Assembly (NCBI GenBank): GCA_030698465.1 | Contig: JAUYJZ010000070.1 | Coordinates: 1-5,218 of the forward strand | DNA length: 5,218 nt | Direction of reading: 5' to 3' | From: a bacterium | Lineage (GTDB): Bacteria > Patescibacteriota > Minisyncoccia > Minisyncoccales > UBA10102 | Shown: positions 5,106-5,218 of the stretch, in pieces | Numbering within the stretch: position 1 is the first letter of the stretch | Layout of the letters: each line of letters opens with the position of its first letter | Made by a program: the position numbers and the translations under genes | The notes under the pieces: model-generated | Database searches by the model: none | Told to the model about the DNA's origin: nothing | The model's input: only the letters and a program-made list of their open reading frames with translations

Positions 5106-5218
5106 ATGGAAACGATTATCTTTTTTGGATTCGGCGGAGGAGCGGTGCGGGGGCTGGTGGGCTTTTTAAAGCATAAGTATTCATACAAAGAGGTATCCTT
5201 TTCTTTCCCAAGCTTTCT
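5106..5218 (+). CDS. Start of a glycine-rich, probably membrane-associated conserved protein (3'-truncated by the window edge)
   Basis: The open frame begins at an ATG one base after the VIT-like stop and runs to the end of the window (37 codons plus a partial one). It starts METIIFFGFGGGAVRGLVGF (1-20), a short hydrophobic Gly-rich segment, followed by LKHKYSYKEVSFSFPSF. The GG-x-RGLVG-LK-YSYK pattern resembles the N-terminus of small uncharacterised proteins I recall from CPR genomes; no function can be assigned. The tight spacing suggests it belongs to the same operon as the two genes before it. The reading frame is not among long closed ORFs only because the stop lies outside the window. 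Confidence 0.62.
   Translation, partial: METIIFFGFGGGAVRGLVGFLKHKYSYKEVSFSFPSF

Noticed and set aside
4724..5188. 154-codon open frame on the minus strand across the end of the window
   Set aside because: It is antisense to the VIT-like and following genes, which have recognisable motifs; its translation is low-complexity and Cys/Pro/Ser-rich without any known pattern.

Overview
The window looks like part of a Candidate Phyla Radiation (Patescibacteria) genome, most likely a Parcubacteria-type lineage. The basis is protein style rather than any marker gene: a Mur ligase with the divergent motifs seen in that group, a NIF3-like protein preceded by a small very basic protein, a stand-alone EF-Tu domain-2-like protein with a lysine-rich tail, a minimal VIT/CCC1 protein, and several short conserved membrane proteins of unknown function. 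All genes are on the + strand, tightly packed, often overlapping by ATGA or abutting. TGA ends several genes in good context, which argues against the TGA=Gly code of Gracilibacteria/Absconditabacteria.

Layout. 1-1106: 3' part of a MurE-like UDP-MurNAc-peptide ligase whose P-loop lies upstream of the window. 1127-1405: small basic protein of unknown function, overlapping by 4 nt the NIF3-like metalloprotein gene (1402-2346). 2347-2467: non-coding stretch packed with inverted repeats, starting with a perfect 15-bp hairpin. 2468-2539: tRNA-Arg(CCG). 2562-2906: EF-Tu domain-2-like protein, apparently expressed as a leaderless mRNA from an extended -10 promoter. 2907-4052: 11-TM amino-acid-permease-like protein. 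4067-4357: acylphosphatase. 4389-4769: HLHHW-motif membrane protein with its own extended -10 promoter. 4766-5104: short VIT/CCC1-like protein. 5106-5218: start of another glycine-rich, probably membrane, protein that runs out of the window.

The genes fall into three likely transcription units: the murE-small protein-NIF3 run (cell wall plus a conserved metalloprotein), then tRNA-Arg followed by the EF-like/permease/acylphosphatase run, then the small membrane-protein run containing the VIT-like gene.

The most unusual signal is a pair of GC-rich, roughly 70-nt double-hairpin elements at 1286-1357 (inside a coding sequence, exactly 24 codons) and 2397-2464 (just upstream of the tRNA). Their stems differ in sequence, but they share the architecture, a GGGACTC apical segment and an AA-GCAG-TT second hairpin tip. 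This fits a palindromic repeat family, comparable in concept to Rickettsia palindromic elements, or a structured RNA motif. A third GC-rich hairpin pair of different design sits in frame inside the 2562 gene.
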